Assembly: GCA_021234155.1 (NCBI GenBank) | Contig: JAJEKV010000047.1 | Location: 2,774,494-2,838,493, forward strand | Reading direction: 5' to 3' | DNA: 64,000 nt | From: Isoetes taiwanensis | Taxonomy: Eukaryota > Streptophyta > Lycopodiopsida > Isoetales > Isoetaceae | In this document: one piece after another, positions 33,615 to 47,765 of the stretch | Layout of the letters: each line of letters opens with the position of its first letter | Numbering within the stretch: the stretch's first letter is position 1 | Translations under genes and position numbers: made by a program | The notes under the pieces: model-generated | The model's database searches: none | The model's input: only the letters and a program-made list of their open reading frames with translations | What the model was told of the DNA's origin: nothing

Positions 33615-34500
33615 TCAAATATAGCTAGAAAATGCTGAAGAAAACTTACACACAAATTGGCTATTTAGATTAGACCGCATGCCTTTGTCCTCAATGCCTG
33701 CAAAACAAACGATGGCAGAAAGTAACAAAGAGAAAGAAAAATGATCTCCATCACTGTTTTGACCAAACTCAAAAGCAATAGAGGGGAAAATGAGAGCAGA
33801 AAAACTTTTCCATACCCTGATGCAGATCATGTTCTAAATCGAACTCCCCAAACGAATAGAAGAAGAAGAACGTTGAACAAAGATCATGGATTGAACCCTG
33901 CTTACCAAGATGCTGCCATACCAAGATGCTGCCATGGATGCCGGAAACTAAGATCCAAATATTTTCTATGGATGCTGGAGTTTTTGTTGAAGACCTGGCC
34001 AAAGTTGACGCCTCAATCCTGGAAGCTCCTGATCCTTACCGCTAAAAAGCTATATCAGATGGGCCGTCTTGAGCACTAAGGAATAGAAAATATTAGGAAT
34101 ACATAACTATGGCAAATGCATATGCAGAGTTCGGAAACCCTAAATCCTAAGCCCGAGAAGGGTTTGGCTCCTCCTCATCTGGCCATGATTAATCACAGCT
34201 CATAGTTGTTTCGCAGCCGGATCAACTCGCTCAGCTAAAACTTAGGGCACGTCTGTATGGAACTCAGAGCCAGAGAAGCACAAAAATGCAAAAACCGGCG
34301 TGAGCGGGCCAAAAACCGGCGTGAGCGAGGCCGGAAAAAGCGTTAGCTCCGGCCTCAAAATCGGCCCCAAAATGAGAATATTTTGATATGTCCGATTTTT
34401 GGAATTCGGAAATCTTTTCCGGCGGCCCGAATATTAAAAACCTTAGAAAAACCAACCAAAAAAAAATCCAAAAAGTTTTCGGGACCTCGGAAAAACCGAA
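33615..34500 (-). other. Possible captured promoter/5' exon region, unrecognised
   Basis: Short exon-like stretches with splice-like borders occur on the minus strand (e.g. 34002-33769). A GAACTCTGCATATGC-like leader follows GGATTTAGGGTTTCCG. I recognise no protein. It could be the upstream part of the gene fragment at 31.4-32.3 kb. Confidence 0.25.
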
Positions 34501-34511
34501 TTTAAACAATA

Positions 34512-35938
<1,427 letters not shown>

Positions 35939-36149
35939 CAACTCAAATCACAAAACTCCTTGATGTAGCCAAGGAGTTTCTTGCTACTATCTTTACACCC
36001 TATGCAGATGGAACTATTATTGTAGTTCGATAAATGTTGCATGGAGTTGGTTCACACTTATTCCAATAAGTAGCAAAGCAAGAGCCTTCCAGTGTTTAGA
36101 GAAGCCAACATAATGAGCATGCTATGTCACAAATAAACAATTAATACCA

Positions 36150-36440
36150 AAGTTTAATGTTTAACTGTTTTTCTTTTCATTCAAAGAACCACCCAAAAAA
36201 TGCATGCATTTTTCAAACCAAGCAACTAATACATAAGGCATCCATTTTAGTTTCGCTTCCAGATGCTCTTGCTCCACTGTTTGAGCTTTCAAACAATGCC
36301 TACAACAAAATTCCAAGGAGGATGCTACATATTCAAAACAATGCCTTGGTAAATGAAGGACCCTTCTATTGAAAGGAATTGAAGCCAATCTGCTCATGCC
36401 CAACCATAGCCATAGCCAAATCCTTCCGAAGGCCAAATAC
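36150..36440. other. Unrecognised open stretch
   Basis: Frames on both strands (36157-36372 plus, 36436-36161 minus) are short and show no known motif. No support for a real gene. Confidence 0.25.
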
Positions 36441-36659
36441 TACATGATTAATCTGAAACTTCAGCCCAATTATTTCAAACAAAAAGGTTTGCATAGAATC
36501 TAAATCTCCACCATGAAGAAACCAAAATTTATATCCGAATTATATTCATCAAAGGGCTTGTTCCCTTACAGTTATAGCTTCAATCATGTTCCTTTGTTTG
36601 CAAAAAGAAAGAAAAAAGCTGGGTAAAACTATTGCTAGAAATTATAGAGGCATCTTTTT

Positions 36660-37500
36660 TATCCATCACTCGTAGGTTCTTCAAGATTCTCAATTAGACT
36701 CTATATGTTGGTATACAAACAAATAGATCTCACGCATCAAGATTTAAATTTGAGGCCTGACATTTGAGATGTGAACATTCCCTCACATTAAGATCCAATT
36801 AGCTTTATCATGATCTTCAAAGCTTTCCTTATGAATATTTTCCTTTAAATCCCCTTTCTATGAAGATCCCCTATGATTTTAATAGAATTCCACTAGGTTT
36901 CTTGAGTACTTCTTTGGCTCCCCAAGAATTGTACAAAGTTTATCATAGTTGATTGTATTTAGGGACCATGTAAAGTTAAGTGCATCCATCTTTGGGCAAC
37001 CTTGTTGAAACCTTGTTAAAGCCAACAACTTTAAAACGAGCGACCAAACATAGGGTTTTCAAGAATCTATTAAGATTCTCTAGGATACTACGAGTATTCC
37101 TTAAGATAATACAAAGATTTCATTCCAAAGCACATCGAATGTGAATGATATACCTAGATGGAGTGTATCAAGTCGACCGGGTCATTGAATCTATTAAGAT
37201 TCTCTAGGATACTCACAGTATTCCTTAAGATAATACAAAGATTTCATTCCAAAGCACATCGAATGTGAATGATATACCTAGATGAAGTGTATCAAGTCGA
37301 TTTGGTCATTCTTTATCAAAATTTATATGCATGAGGAATTTACAAAGACTAGTTGAAGATTCATTGAGATTCCCTAGGATTATGTTCATATTATGAAAGA
37401 GTGTGTCAAGTCATTCCTGCAAAACACACTCTTAAATTCTACATTCCCCTTATAGATTCCCCTAGATCCTCTAGAGTATCGTTTAGATTCCTAATTGAAC
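36660..37500. repeat. Degenerate GATTC-rich array with a 124 bp tandem duplication
   Basis: Many imperfect TAAGATTCTCTAGGAT / AGATTCCCCTAG units like those at 34.66-35.09 kb. Within it, a 124 bp unit starting GAATCTATTAAGATTCTC at 37063 is repeated at 37187 with few differences. Confidence 0.8.
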
Positions 37501-39050
37501 ATATCCCTTTTTCATTAGGAGAGAATGCCTTCCAATATGCCAAAAGTGTTGAAACTATAAACTATAATCCGGGACTTTCCTCACAATATCCGTGCCTTTG
37601 CTCACAATTACAAATTTTGGAAAGTGCCTAATGTGTTGATAGAGCACTGCGTTATTTAAATCAAAATATTATATACTCTTGTCATGCTTAAATGTTGAAT
37701 ATCAATGATCGGTTGGAGGCATGTTAAAAAATTGACAATATTTATTGGGGCTCAAACATGCTTATGCATTTAGGGGTTAGGTACATTTCAAGTGAAATTC
37801 TAGATCAAGTCAATTCGGATCAAGTTCCTTAAGAATCCTCAACGTTCACCTAGATTTCTCCAAATAAGTTGATAGTCAAAATTTTACAAAAAAAAAAAAA
37901 AAAGCTTATAATGTGTCATTTCCTCGATGTAAAAGACAACCCGGTGTTAGAGAGACCGTGCACAAGGGTCTTAATTCATATCTGCATTTTGGTATGCATG
38001 TGGTCCTCCGGATATAATAGCTTCTTTCATATGCTTATATCTAATGGTCTTGTTATCCCCACAAATGCACCATAAGTCTGGAATTCAATGAGCCATAATG
38101 TTCATATTATTACATTAGCCAAGGTGCTCTTTGTCTACGAGTATTCGAATAATTTCAAAAACTTACAACAGGGGAAATCTTGGTACCTTTCCTTTATATT
38201 TTTGAACCCCCTCTTTTTGGGGCGTGGGTGGCTTTCTTAAGAGTTGGCAACTACTATCACTACAACATTGCAAAAGCACGCACCATACCATTAAATGCTT
38301 CTTGACTTAAAAGTCGTGATAATCATTGCCAAAATGCTTCTTATTAAGAGTCAAATGATTATAACATGTTATCCAAAGAACAACATTTTGATAGTTTTCC
38401 TTTATGCTTTTATATTTTTAACCCTCTTAGGGGGATTTTTTTTTAACCTTGGCATATACTATGAATTCCAACATTCTAAATAAGGGACGTGCACATTTGG
38501 GTCATTGTCTCTGGCATATACTATATCATTACACACATGAAAGATTTGCATTGTCAAAATGCTTCTTAATTTAAAGCATATCCATGAAATAGCAATACAT
38601 GATGACTAGAGAGATTTGTTTCCTAAGTTAATGATTAGACACAAAGACAAAATGTTTATGTCTAGTGATCAAGATACCCACACCAAGCTCCACAGAGTCA
38701 AGATCTCCACAAGGAGTTACCTGCGTAGATTTTACATAAGAAATAAGCATAAAAGAAAAAAGTTGGCTCACCCTGCCCACCAATCAAGCCAACGGTCAGT
38801 AACTTCCCTTTTAATTGCAACTTGCAAGACTAGAGTTCCAGCCCTGTAGCTACTAGGGGTGGCCACATGCAATCTTCACGGCCCTCCCCTCCGTATATGA
38901 ATCTGATACGAGAGGGGATACGAGAGAGGGGAAGAGCGGCAGGAACAGCTGCAGAATAGAGGAAAACAGACGATCATGACTAAAAATTTTGGGTGTTCCT
39001 CTCCGACATCAATCGGAGGCCTCCGCCTCCATTTTTCGGCTGAAACTCCT
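37500..39050. other. No gene seen
   Basis: AT-rich sequence with an A15 run near 37890 and small frames lacking motifs. An open frame at 38616-38849 is basic but unrecognised. Confidence 0.5.
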
Positions 39051-39056
39051 TCCGTT

Positions 39057-40200
39057 TCAAGATGAAAACTGACATGTGGCCACCCTTACTGTTACTCCCT
39101 GGTGCATCTCCTCCTTATATTCAAGAATGCCAAATATCTGCATTAGTGGCAAACAGAATAATAAGTATGATTGCACCAACCAAACCTTAATATAAAAACA
39201 ATGCACATGGTTTTGATGAGGATACCAATTGCAGCATATCACACTTTGAGAAGCAGATTTTCCTACTTCTCGAACCAGCTCAAGCCACTGCTTATCAGAA
39301 AACCATAACAACCCGCCGGAAGTCCCCTCTCTTTCCACTGATGCGCCAACTAGATGCATAAAAATGTTTGAACATAACTTTTACCTTCATTCATCTGTGG
39401 TTCTAGATCATAAAGTATTGCCATCTCTTGAGAACTGCAAACAAGATATTTCCTCTCCAACTTCATCTCTGGATGGCTGCCACATGCAGCCTTTAACATT
39501 CCAAATCTGTAACATCAAAATAGATTGTACATATGCATTAGTAAGATGAACTGAAAATAAGACAGACCTCTAAGTTAAAAAATGAGATAAAAAACTGACC
39601 TAGAAGAGGACTTGGACATATCTTCTGCACTGCCATAAACGACACATGTGCTATAAACTGGATCCTCTATTATACATGTACTTAGGTTGTATACGTAAGA
39701 TTAACATGCTTGCAGGCCAATTATGGGGCTTGTTTGTTAACGAAGCCATAACAGATCTTCCAGGACATTTGCTGACTTATCCTCTTGCAGTCGCGTTGGA
39801 TGGCTCAGTACAGTGTTTCCCTGACACAAAAGCTTCAATTTTGGGTGCGAGGTCAGGGTACTTGCCTGATATCCTTACCACATGAATCATGTTATCAGGA
39901 AGCTTGCAGAAACTGTGCATAATAGAAGAGCATTTATTTTCTGTGCTGACCATGAACCCTGTGCAGCCATAAAATCGAACTCTTATCGGTCTTTTTTCAA
40001 CCAAAATCAAATATTACTGATATTTCGGCGCACAACGAACCAGATGGTCTCCAGCAATTACAAAGTGAAAATCAGCACATGTGACTATCTTGAATTTGCC
40101 CATTGTCAGGCGTTTTCGTGTGAAGATAGCATGGGCCTTCATCATATAGTGCACGTGTTACATGCAAGTTGAGACACGGACTCTTCAAATAGTCCTGTGC
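39057..40200 (-). pseudogene. Exon-like fragments, unrecognised
   Basis: Minus-strand stretches with plausible splice borders encode SGGLLWFSDKQWLELVREVG (about 39320-39260) and GKYPDLAPKIEAFVSGKHC (about 39855-39800). I cannot assign either. Same orientation as the neighbouring recognised gene fragments, so probably part of the captured block. Confidence 0.3.
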
Positions 40201-40294
40201 TTCCTCAAGGTCCCTGTTCTCCATACCACAACTCTTACATCATCATCTCATTGAAAGCATATACTTGCAATAATTCCAGAAGTTCAAATGTTAC

Positions 40295-40400
40295 CTGATA
40301 TGTGCATGCTCGAACATATGTTGCATATAGTTCAGGAACACCACTTGAGCAGAGATAACCATGCCCGCCACAAAGTTTTCTGCACTTGTGAAATGCTTTT
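40295..40400 (-). pseudogene. Acyl-CoA oxidase-like exon fragment
   Basis: The minus-strand exon between acceptor CTTAG|AAAAGC and donor CAG|GTAACA encodes CRKLCGGHGYLCSSGVPELY followed by ATYVRACTYQ. This is the CRxxCGGHGY...SGLPELFAVYVPACTYEG block of plant peroxisomal acyl-CoA oxidases (ACX1/ACX5 type), which carry out the first step of beta-oxidation. The neighbouring ACX exons are not found at the expected positions, so only a fragment is present. Isolated exons of other genes lie on both sides. Confidence 0.65.
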
Positions 40401-41269
40401 CTAAGACTTAAAAGTTAGGTGTCACAGCAAGTGAAGGAGACTCATCAGGATAAAAGATTTTATGTCCATAATATTTTGCCATTTAGATGTTCCACACATG
40501 AAATAAGAAAACGGAAGAGTAAGCAAAATTTTGATTGCAAAACAAAAATGGGAGTTTTCATCAGACCCATGGAGCAAAAGCATCACTAGCAGACTGATCA
40601 CTTCCGAGATTTTTAGATAGGATAGAGCTATGCCACGTCTGGAAGCTCCAAGGAGGATATGCGAACGCACCTATTAGATGCATGGCAATCAACTATATAT
40701 TTCAATTTTTCTGAGCATCACCATACATTGCAGGTCTGGATGCAAACTCAGAAACCTGCTATTTGCAAATTTCTTCTCTGGTACAATGGCATAGATTTAG
40801 AGTTTATAAAATGATCAGAATAAATGTATCAGAAATGGCCCAGAGTCATTTAAGGAAACGATTAACCAAAGAACATCGGCAAGATATTCTCATGTTATAT
40901 CAGCAGAGTGATTGAGAAAAGCAATGAAAAGCCAACACGTGCTTAAAAGAAAAATGACTTAGCATAATAAAGAAGACAATGCAAAGTGAGCCTGCAGTAC
41001 ATCACCATTCATACTTCGCCTCATTTTGAGTCCGCATACAGCATAAAACACTTTATATAAGATAAATTTTCTCTTCGAAGAGAAACCCAAAATGATGCGT
41101 CTACCTTCAATGCAGGCCACCACTGCCATTGGATAAACCCTGGTTATTTGCTACTAATACTATTTTTATATTAATCAATCTCCATTGAAGACCATCTGTT
41201 AGAAGACGTAACCTTCTAAAAAGCCTGGCTTTTCCGAACGCTATTTAATTTTTAGAAAGAAATGCTTAC

Positions 41270-41353
41270 CTGAAAGTAAAGCAGCAAGCTATCTGCAGGC
41301 ATAGTGCCCCCACGAAAAAATGATCTAGCCATCCAATCATCCTGACCAGCGTC
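41270..41353 (-). pseudogene. CNMT-like / cyclopropane-fatty-acid-synthase-family methyltransferase exon
   Basis: An 84 bp minus-strand exon, phase 0 at both ends (acceptor CGGCAG|GAC, donor TTTCAG|GTAAGC), encodes DDWMARSFFRGGTMPADSLL followed by LYFQ. This matches the FFTGGTMPSANLLLYFQ signature of plant coclaurine N-methyltransferase-like proteins (SAM-dependent, Mycolic_acid_cyclo_synthase fold). I could not find the following exon of that gene (DD..V..HW..NG.HY), so it is a lone captured exon. Confidence 0.6.
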
Positions 41354-41582
41354 CTGCCGTTTTCAAAATTTAGCAATGGAGAGATCACATGATGATACGG
41401 AAGCTAGATGTAAACTTCATTACTCGCACCTCAAAATGATAGGCAAAAACTTATGAGTTCTTATGAGGTAAGGATTCTTTCCTTGAAGAACGAGTCTTAT
41501 GAGGCAAGGATACCAACCTGATCATTGATTTGCCGTTATGAAAAATAGATAGTATATCCTCTCTTTTATTTGCTTTGGATCT

Positions 41583-43100
41583 TTAGATATATGTTATCTG
41601 TTCCTGATTGAAAAGCAATAATGCTGAGCGTACAATGAAAGGAGTGGAATGTGGAATGAGGTGTCGCTGATACAAATCATGGACATATAAAGCTGCGCAT
41701 TTCTGATGAGACATCAATTTCTGCAATGTGGTTGCCTCTCTGAAGAGGCAACAAAATACCCCAGCCGGGCATGTGGAAATGAAGCATGTAATTCCTCTTA
41801 TGCTTGCCACTTTTAAACCAATAATTGCTTGGCTTCTACCCATACATTTAGACAAATTTAGATCCGATACAAAATCCAACTTACCAGTACCTACCTTCGG
41901 TGCCACGAAATATTACCCGGGCATCAACCTACCAGTGTCACAGGCCTGTAGCAGCATTATTAATGAAGAACATCAACCGTTAAGACCTGGGCTCATGATA
42001 AGCAAGAAAGCACATATTACCATGAAGGTCTCTTAGCAGGCAATCACCCAAAAGCTTCCCAGCCTTATCAGATCTGTAGAAAGACAATCAATGGCAATTT
42101 AATGGCAAAAAAGAGGCATAAATATAAGCGATGCCACTCTATAGTAGCAAACTATATCTTAGATAAAACTATAAAAGTGCCATATTTGTGCCGATCAGTT
42201 TATCACAATGATACCATTAATAATGCTAATCTCTCTACTGTAACAGGGTATGGGAACCATAATGAGTGCGTTTCTAAAAAAGGGAAGGGCCAACTGCCAG
42301 TCTGTACAGCCCTTTTGCAAATCGGATGATAGCAAGATTTTAAGGCAGCTTTAGGTAGGGCACCTAAATGCTGCCCGCACAATCTTCATAACTAAGACTA
42401 TTGCGACCAGGGAAAATCTCGAACAGAAGAACATGGGGCGGACAACATCAAAAAAATCTGCAAGAACACAATCACAAAAGGTAAGATCTTTTCAAAATAT
42501 TCAAACTTGTAAGCAAAACTACCACTGACCAGCACATAAAATCTACAACTCAAATCCACACAGATCAAATCGGCCTGTAACAAAACAACAAATAGATATC
42601 AAAACACAAAGATATATCAACGTTGCGGATTCTGGACTCTCTACATATTGATATAAGATGAAGATTATGAAGATGATAGATAATGGTCCACTACTTTTCA
42701 TATATACTTATGTAGAAAATCCTTCGTAACTTGCGGTTAAAAATCATTTCACAAATCATATGAGTATAAGCAAAAGAGAGAACCGGCATGCAATCAGAAG
42801 GCACGATCTGCTAAGATAGGCACGATCTGCTAAGATACATCAGAGCACCAGGCTATCTCAGAGACTATCCCAGCTCAAGCTATTTAGGGCGAACCTATTA
42901 GAACCCTAATTGCAATTTATATCATTATGTGCAGGCCCATTTCTGCTTCCTCTGATTTCCTGACAAAAGAAAAGCCTATTTCCTGCCAGAGCACAGATTT
43001 CTCGGCATCACATAGTCCTTTGCTGCTTAATCATCTTATTTTATCAACAAGATACTGTTGACTGTGTCCTAATATAAGCTTTGAAGCAGAGTCCTGAATC
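41583..43100. other. Intron-like AT-rich stretch, no confirmed exon
   Basis: Several short frames occur (e.g. 41906-41583 minus, 41728-42036 plus) but none shows a motif I trust. It probably includes captured intronic DNA between the methyltransferase and esterase pieces. Confidence 0.35.
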
Positions 43101-43124
43101 ATGCCTTCACGAAGCAACTCAATA

Positions 43125-43582
43125 TCACAAAATCTTAAAAGGGCTTGCAGGAACACTGCTTGAACTTGGTTCAATTTCATGATACTGATCACCATATCTC
43201 AGAGGCATTCCTGGAACACTCATTGACACATTGGGGTTACCTGCAAAGCTTCGGTATTTAAAATTTTGAGCGAAGGCTTTTTGCCTGAGATCAACCTGCT
43301 TCATGGGTTTTTCTGACAAATATTTTTTCTGCACATCTGCGTATGGATTGGGCTTGTTGCTATGGTACCTGGTGGACATCTCTTGTCTAGCCAATTGATT
43401 ATGTCTCTAAAAACCAGATCTATGTTCTCATCTGGCTCGCCGGATGTGAGGCCATGCCACATATTTGGATACGTTTTAATGGTCTTGTCGAAGCTATTAG
43501 CAGAATCATGGAGCTCTTTGCTAATTGCTGGATCAGTCACAACATCTGCTTCTCCGTGAACCACAAAGAATGGCAAAGTAAC
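43125..43582 (-). pseudogene. Caffeoylshikimate esterase / monoacylglycerol lipase-like last exon
   Basis: The minus strand from acceptor GACAG|GTTACT (43583) encodes VTLPFFVVHGEADVVTDPAI, with the Asp of the catalytic triad in HGEADVV. Next is DKTIKTYPNMWHGLTSGEPD, with the catalytic His in MWHGLTSGEP, and then IDLVFRDIINWLDKRC. This is the C-terminal signature of plant MAGL-like hydrolases including caffeoylshikimate esterase, which acts in lignin synthesis. After about 43370 the frame shifts, and a basic C-terminal stretch (to 43125) is read in another register. The nucleophile-Ser part of the gene is absent. It directly follows an ATG11-like exon in the same orientation, which is not a natural gene order. 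Confidence 0.75.
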
Positions 43583-43790
43583 CTGTCACTTAAATTAAAT
43601 TAGTTATAAAACACGAAAAGACACCACAGGCAATAGTTCTTTAACCAATTTCTCTGCAACATACTTCGTGAAGACGAGTTTCTAGATCAAGACTTGTGTG
43701 CAGCATTTCTACCGCAGCAATGTAAAATGCTTCGAAACTTCTTTCCCTCTCAAAAATTCAAGAAGATGCAGGCATGCAGAGATTTCTTAC

Positions 43791-44580
43791 CTTGGAGAAG
43801 ATGCAGCTGCAAAAATCTCTCCCTGCGAGCAATCTCTTTTTCCCTTTCCCTTGCAAGCTTTTCAACAAGCTGGCCTGCCTGACCCATGTAGAGCTTCATA
43901 TAAGCCTTTCTTCTAATAACTTCTGCAAGACAGGCTTTGTACGCAGGTCCTATTTTGCGAATAAACTTGAGCTCCTCAAAAATCTCATCTTGGCAGCCAT
44001 AGCTTCTCTAAAAGCAGTAAGCTGATTTCTCATGTCCCTTATGTTACATTGAAGAGCAGCAACATTCTGCATATGCACATGAACACAGGTGTTCATTGTA
44101 TTTTTGCTTTGTTTGCGAATAGCAAGCAACTTTGCAAGCTCATGATCACAAGCTTCCATCCTTGGCAAGTGATTTTTGTCATGCACATCATACATAGGTC
44201 CAAGGGCAGATACAACATCATGGGGACACAATAAACTGAGCATCTAAGCAGTCATCAATGAGTTTCTTTACTGTATTAACATCTCTACTGCAAAAAATAA
44301 AGTGCACAAAGACATTAATAACATTAATCTAGCAAAAGCAAAGAGGTTTTCTACATTACGCTGAACTTCCAAATAGTCGCTCTTAAGCTGTGAAACCTTC
44401 CCAGAGAACCTTTTATGAGACATAGCACAATCTTCTGCCCATTTACGTAAACTAGCCTCTTTTACACAGTCAATCAGCGTTTTCTAAGACTCGGTTCGTA
44501 AGGCGGGGTGCAACTTGCAAGCCTTTAGGCATTCCAAATCTCTTTCAAAATTAGCCAGAATGTCTCAATTTTGCCAATGC
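43791..44580 (-). pseudogene. ATG11: ATG11-like gene fragment (autophagy scaffold), with stop and frameshifts
   Basis: Minus strand. Piece A (about 44575-44330) encodes ANFERDLECLKACKLHPALR, TES, a TAG stop at 44486-44484, then KTLIDCVKEASLRKWAEDCA and YLEVQRNVENLF. Piece B (44287-43791) encodes RDVNTVKKLIDDCLDAQ, a frame change near 44222, SALGPMYDVHDKNHLPRMEA, another near 44000, then KFIRKIGPAYKACLAEVIRR and KAYMKLYMGQAGQLVEKLAR. It ends at donor CCAAG|GTAAGA. These match consecutive blocks of plant ATG11 (ESRKCLLDFVKED, LGPMYEVHDKNHLPKM, GPAYRACLAEVVRRKA), a selective-autophagy scaffold. The N- and C-terminal portions of the large protein are missing. Three disabling changes make it a clear pseudogene. 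Confidence 0.85.
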
Positions 44581-45399
44581 TGCTGTGCAAAATGTCTCAT
44601 GAATTCATGGTACAACTGATCTATAATCCTGTAACAGGGTCATCTAGAAAAAACACCTATTTTACCCAACCTAAAGTAGCAAGGTAATTCACTATGCCGG
44701 AGCAAAAGCCAATAGTTATGGAGATGCAACATTCTTGCAAGTCGTAGAGTTTTCCGCAAGTCATGACTTAGTTAACACTACAATAACATTGGGAAACAGG
44801 AGCAATCGAACCAAACATAACATATTAAGCCATTCAAACTACAAAGAAGGAGCTGAACTTGCAGACCATTAATTTCTGTACACAATCTTTGAGCATGCTA
44901 AGAAACTAAAAAATGCTATTGATAAACACTATGTAGTAGATCCGCAACCATGTTTGAAGAATGAAATTTAGCCAAAGCATTAGATTCTTGCAAAAAGTCT
45001 GAAGTCATTACCTTTGAAGTTTCCAGTTTGCCTAACATAAACCAGCCTATTGTAGATCATAGAAAAGAAAGCAGCCCCTGACTTTCCTTCTGACGGACCA
45101 TATGGATTAAACCACGAGTTTTGAAACAATGTGAATGCCTAGCAGTCCATCGTTGAGCTGCAAGAGGCAAGACAAAGCAGTTGTTGGCAAAACAAACTTG
45201 AAAATTGTTGGCTATAGAGCTAAACTTGGGCCAAAAAACATTGGAATCTAATCTCTGCATGTTCCTTGCACTAGAAATCAAGGTTATGGAGGTAGAAACA
45301 ACGTTTCTATCGGTTGAAGTTCCGATCTGGGCTGAACCACAAAATGACCATTCACCATTTCAAATTACATAGAACACTAGAATAATCAAGAAGAATGGG

Positions 45400-47335
45400 T
45401 TTCACTACCTTCACGATAACAGAAGAAGCTAAGGGAACAGTGGCCTTCTGCTTGAGCAACTTCACCAGCTCCAGCTTCAAGTTTAGAATATGCAAAAGAA
45501 GTGTAATAATAAGACAGAAATCATAGTTCAGAATACACAGAGATCATGGCTCCAAGCGTATCTAGACATTTATAGTGGCATACCAAACTTCGCACTTACG
45601 CCAAAAAGGAACGTCGTGAATTGTTTGAACATGTGCATTTGGAAGTAGGAAACAACCAAGCAATATAAGCCTTTTAGCATCAGGAGTAGACTGCACATGT
45701 GCATTTGGAACTGCAAGACCAGCAACATAATCAAATTTAGTGTCCAACATTTAAACAAAAATCAAACATCAGGATAATCTAGTAGCCCACATCAAAAATC
45801 TGTAACCTTGCATCAAGCCAGTGCTCATGGCGCTGATTTGCTTCAGACTTAAACTGTAAAACATATTTCACAGCTTAGAATATTTGTACAACACATATTT
45901 CTTGCATAAAAAGCTAGTGCAATCATGCTCCATCTGCAGCCTGCCGCCTAGTGCAGAAATTTCAGAGATACATATCATCAAATTAGTTTATGACACAAAT
46001 AAAACAAAAGGAAATATCACCCTTCTGAAAGTCAAAGAAGGCCCTTTGGCATAAAGTTGCAAATTCCAGCTTATGCAGCTCCTTAAATCTTCTCAAGTCT
46101 ACCTAAACAATGGAAAACAGAATTAGAACTTGTATGTTTGTAAAAAAAGGAAGCAAATGCCTATACAATTTTTTGCCATCTAGTACTTGCAGCAGTAAGA
46201 ATCTAGCATGTTGGAACATATTTTACAGAAATGATTTTTTGCCATCTAGTACTTGCAGCAGTAAGAATCTAGCATGTTGGAACATATTTTACAGAAATGA
46301 TGTATGGCAAAAAAAGAGAGACTGGTTGATAAATACAGTAAAAAGATTATATGATTACTATTCTAAGTTCCGAATACAGATCGAACATTAATTATTAGAG
46401 CGGCAAACCTGAATGCCATGTTCGCAACAAGCATTTCGAATGATGGTCCCTTGCTGCCATCTTTTGCCATTCGTTCTTTTCTTGCCTCTACCAAAGCTAC
46501 AAACTGAATAACTGCCTCCTGCTTTGGAAAGTCATACTGCCACAAAGTTCGTGAACGTGAGCTGTTATTATAAAAATAAGACAATTGTAATGACAAACCT
46601 GAGGATCACAGTAAGTAGTGTCTAGAATCAACGTGTGTATACTGCATGCCAATAATGCCTGATCGTTTAAAATGTCTATATTAAAGCGAAAATCTCCGAA
46701 GAACTATCATTAGTTCAAAGAATGAATTACAGATCAAATTGAAATCGTTGGATAGGCTACCTGGGAACACATTACCTGCTAAAAGGGAAATCTGACGGCG
46801 ATGGCGGTGCTCGTGGCCTTCTGCAACCGAAAAGCAAAGAGAATCCGTTACAACGCCCCCATATAAGACTGTAAGGAAAAAAAAAGGGCATATGAACTTG
46901 GCAGTGGCGCCTATAAGAATTTGCCCACATTCCGTTTGCAACAAAGTGATAGTTCTGTAAAGTAAAGTAAGGAAAAAACCTCAAAATTAGAGATATCAGA
47001 AATGGCCACAGCAAGATTGAGAAGAACAACAGATATACAGGTAGATCTATATAGCTGGGTGTAGGAATCCAAAAAATTGATCGCACCTGTTATAGATGAA
47101 CTTATATCCAAGCCCGACTGCAAAAAAGATTTGGTTATGGCCCTTGTAGATCTGTCACGAACTCTAAAGTCGAGCTTCAAATCAATTACCTGGGTTATAC
47201 AGGGATTCACAAACGTCGTCGTCATATCCTGCTCTCCGCCATAGCCCGACCACAAGCCAGCCGGAACCGAGAACAGAGAAAAGTGGAAAATATCCTTTGG
47301 ATGATTTTTAATTAATGTGCATTGCCGCTTCATGA
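45400..47335 (-). pseudogene. Further minus-strand exon-like pieces, gene not recognised
   Basis: Exon-like segments with GT/AG borders encode QYDFPKQEAVIQFVALVEAR (about 46545-46480) with SKGPSFEMLVANMAFR after it. VDLRRFKELHKLEFATLCQR follows (about 46095-46040), then FKSEANQRHEHWLDARLQIF (about 45850-45790) and LELVKLLKQKATVPLASSVI (about 45475-45420). They are consecutive and same-strand, so they may be one captured gene, but I do not recognise it and do not see ATG11 N-terminal motifs in it. A leader-like start is at about 47330-47200. Confidence 0.4.
46168..46299. repeat. 66 bp tandem duplication
   Basis: ATTTTTTGCCATCTAGTACT starts at 46168 and again at 46234, with the intervening GCAGCAGTAAGAATCTAGCA and ACATATTTTACAGAAATG identical. 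Recent duplication inside an intron-like region. Confidence 0.95.
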
Positions 47336-47399
47336 AGGTGGACCTTAAATTTCTTTGCCCATTAAATTTCCTTGACTTTTAAATCAAGGGAAGAGATTA

Positions 47400-47765
47400 G
47401 AAGCCCCAATTCCAATGATCTGGATTAAAAGCCCCAATTCTATCACCTTCCCTGCAACTTCCTATCCAAAATTGACGGCCAAGATTTGACCTTCCCTTTT
47501 AATCCGAAGGCCCATATGAAAAGCCCCAAATAATTTTAATCGACGGTCTAGATAAAATGCCCCAATTTCAAGGGCCCAGATTAAAAGCCCCAAATAAGGG
47601 GGGATGCTTGGGGTGTTACGAGGTGGCACCGTCTGGGCCGTCCATCTCAGAGATGGACGGCCGAGATCAATCTCTACATCAATCTCTACCGAATGTTGGC
47701 AGCACTCATATAATTGTATATATATAAGGATATATATATATATATACAAGTTTTTGTACTTTAAA
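47400..47765 (-). other. Shared subterminal block of Helitron-like elements, with palindrome
   Basis: The segment GGGATGCTTGGGG...TTACGAGGTGGCACCGTCTG through GCCGAGATCAATCTCTAC to AATTGTATATATATAAGGAT recurs at about 62501-62662. It holds a 27 bp perfect palindrome GGCCGTCCATCTC-A-GAGATGGACGGCC at 47636-47662. To the left are several GATTAAAAGCCCCAA units. The AT-rich TCCTTATATATATAC read on the minus strand looks like a Helitron 5' end, but similarity continues a little beyond it, so the terminus is uncertain. A plant promoter block is the alternative. Confidence 0.5.
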
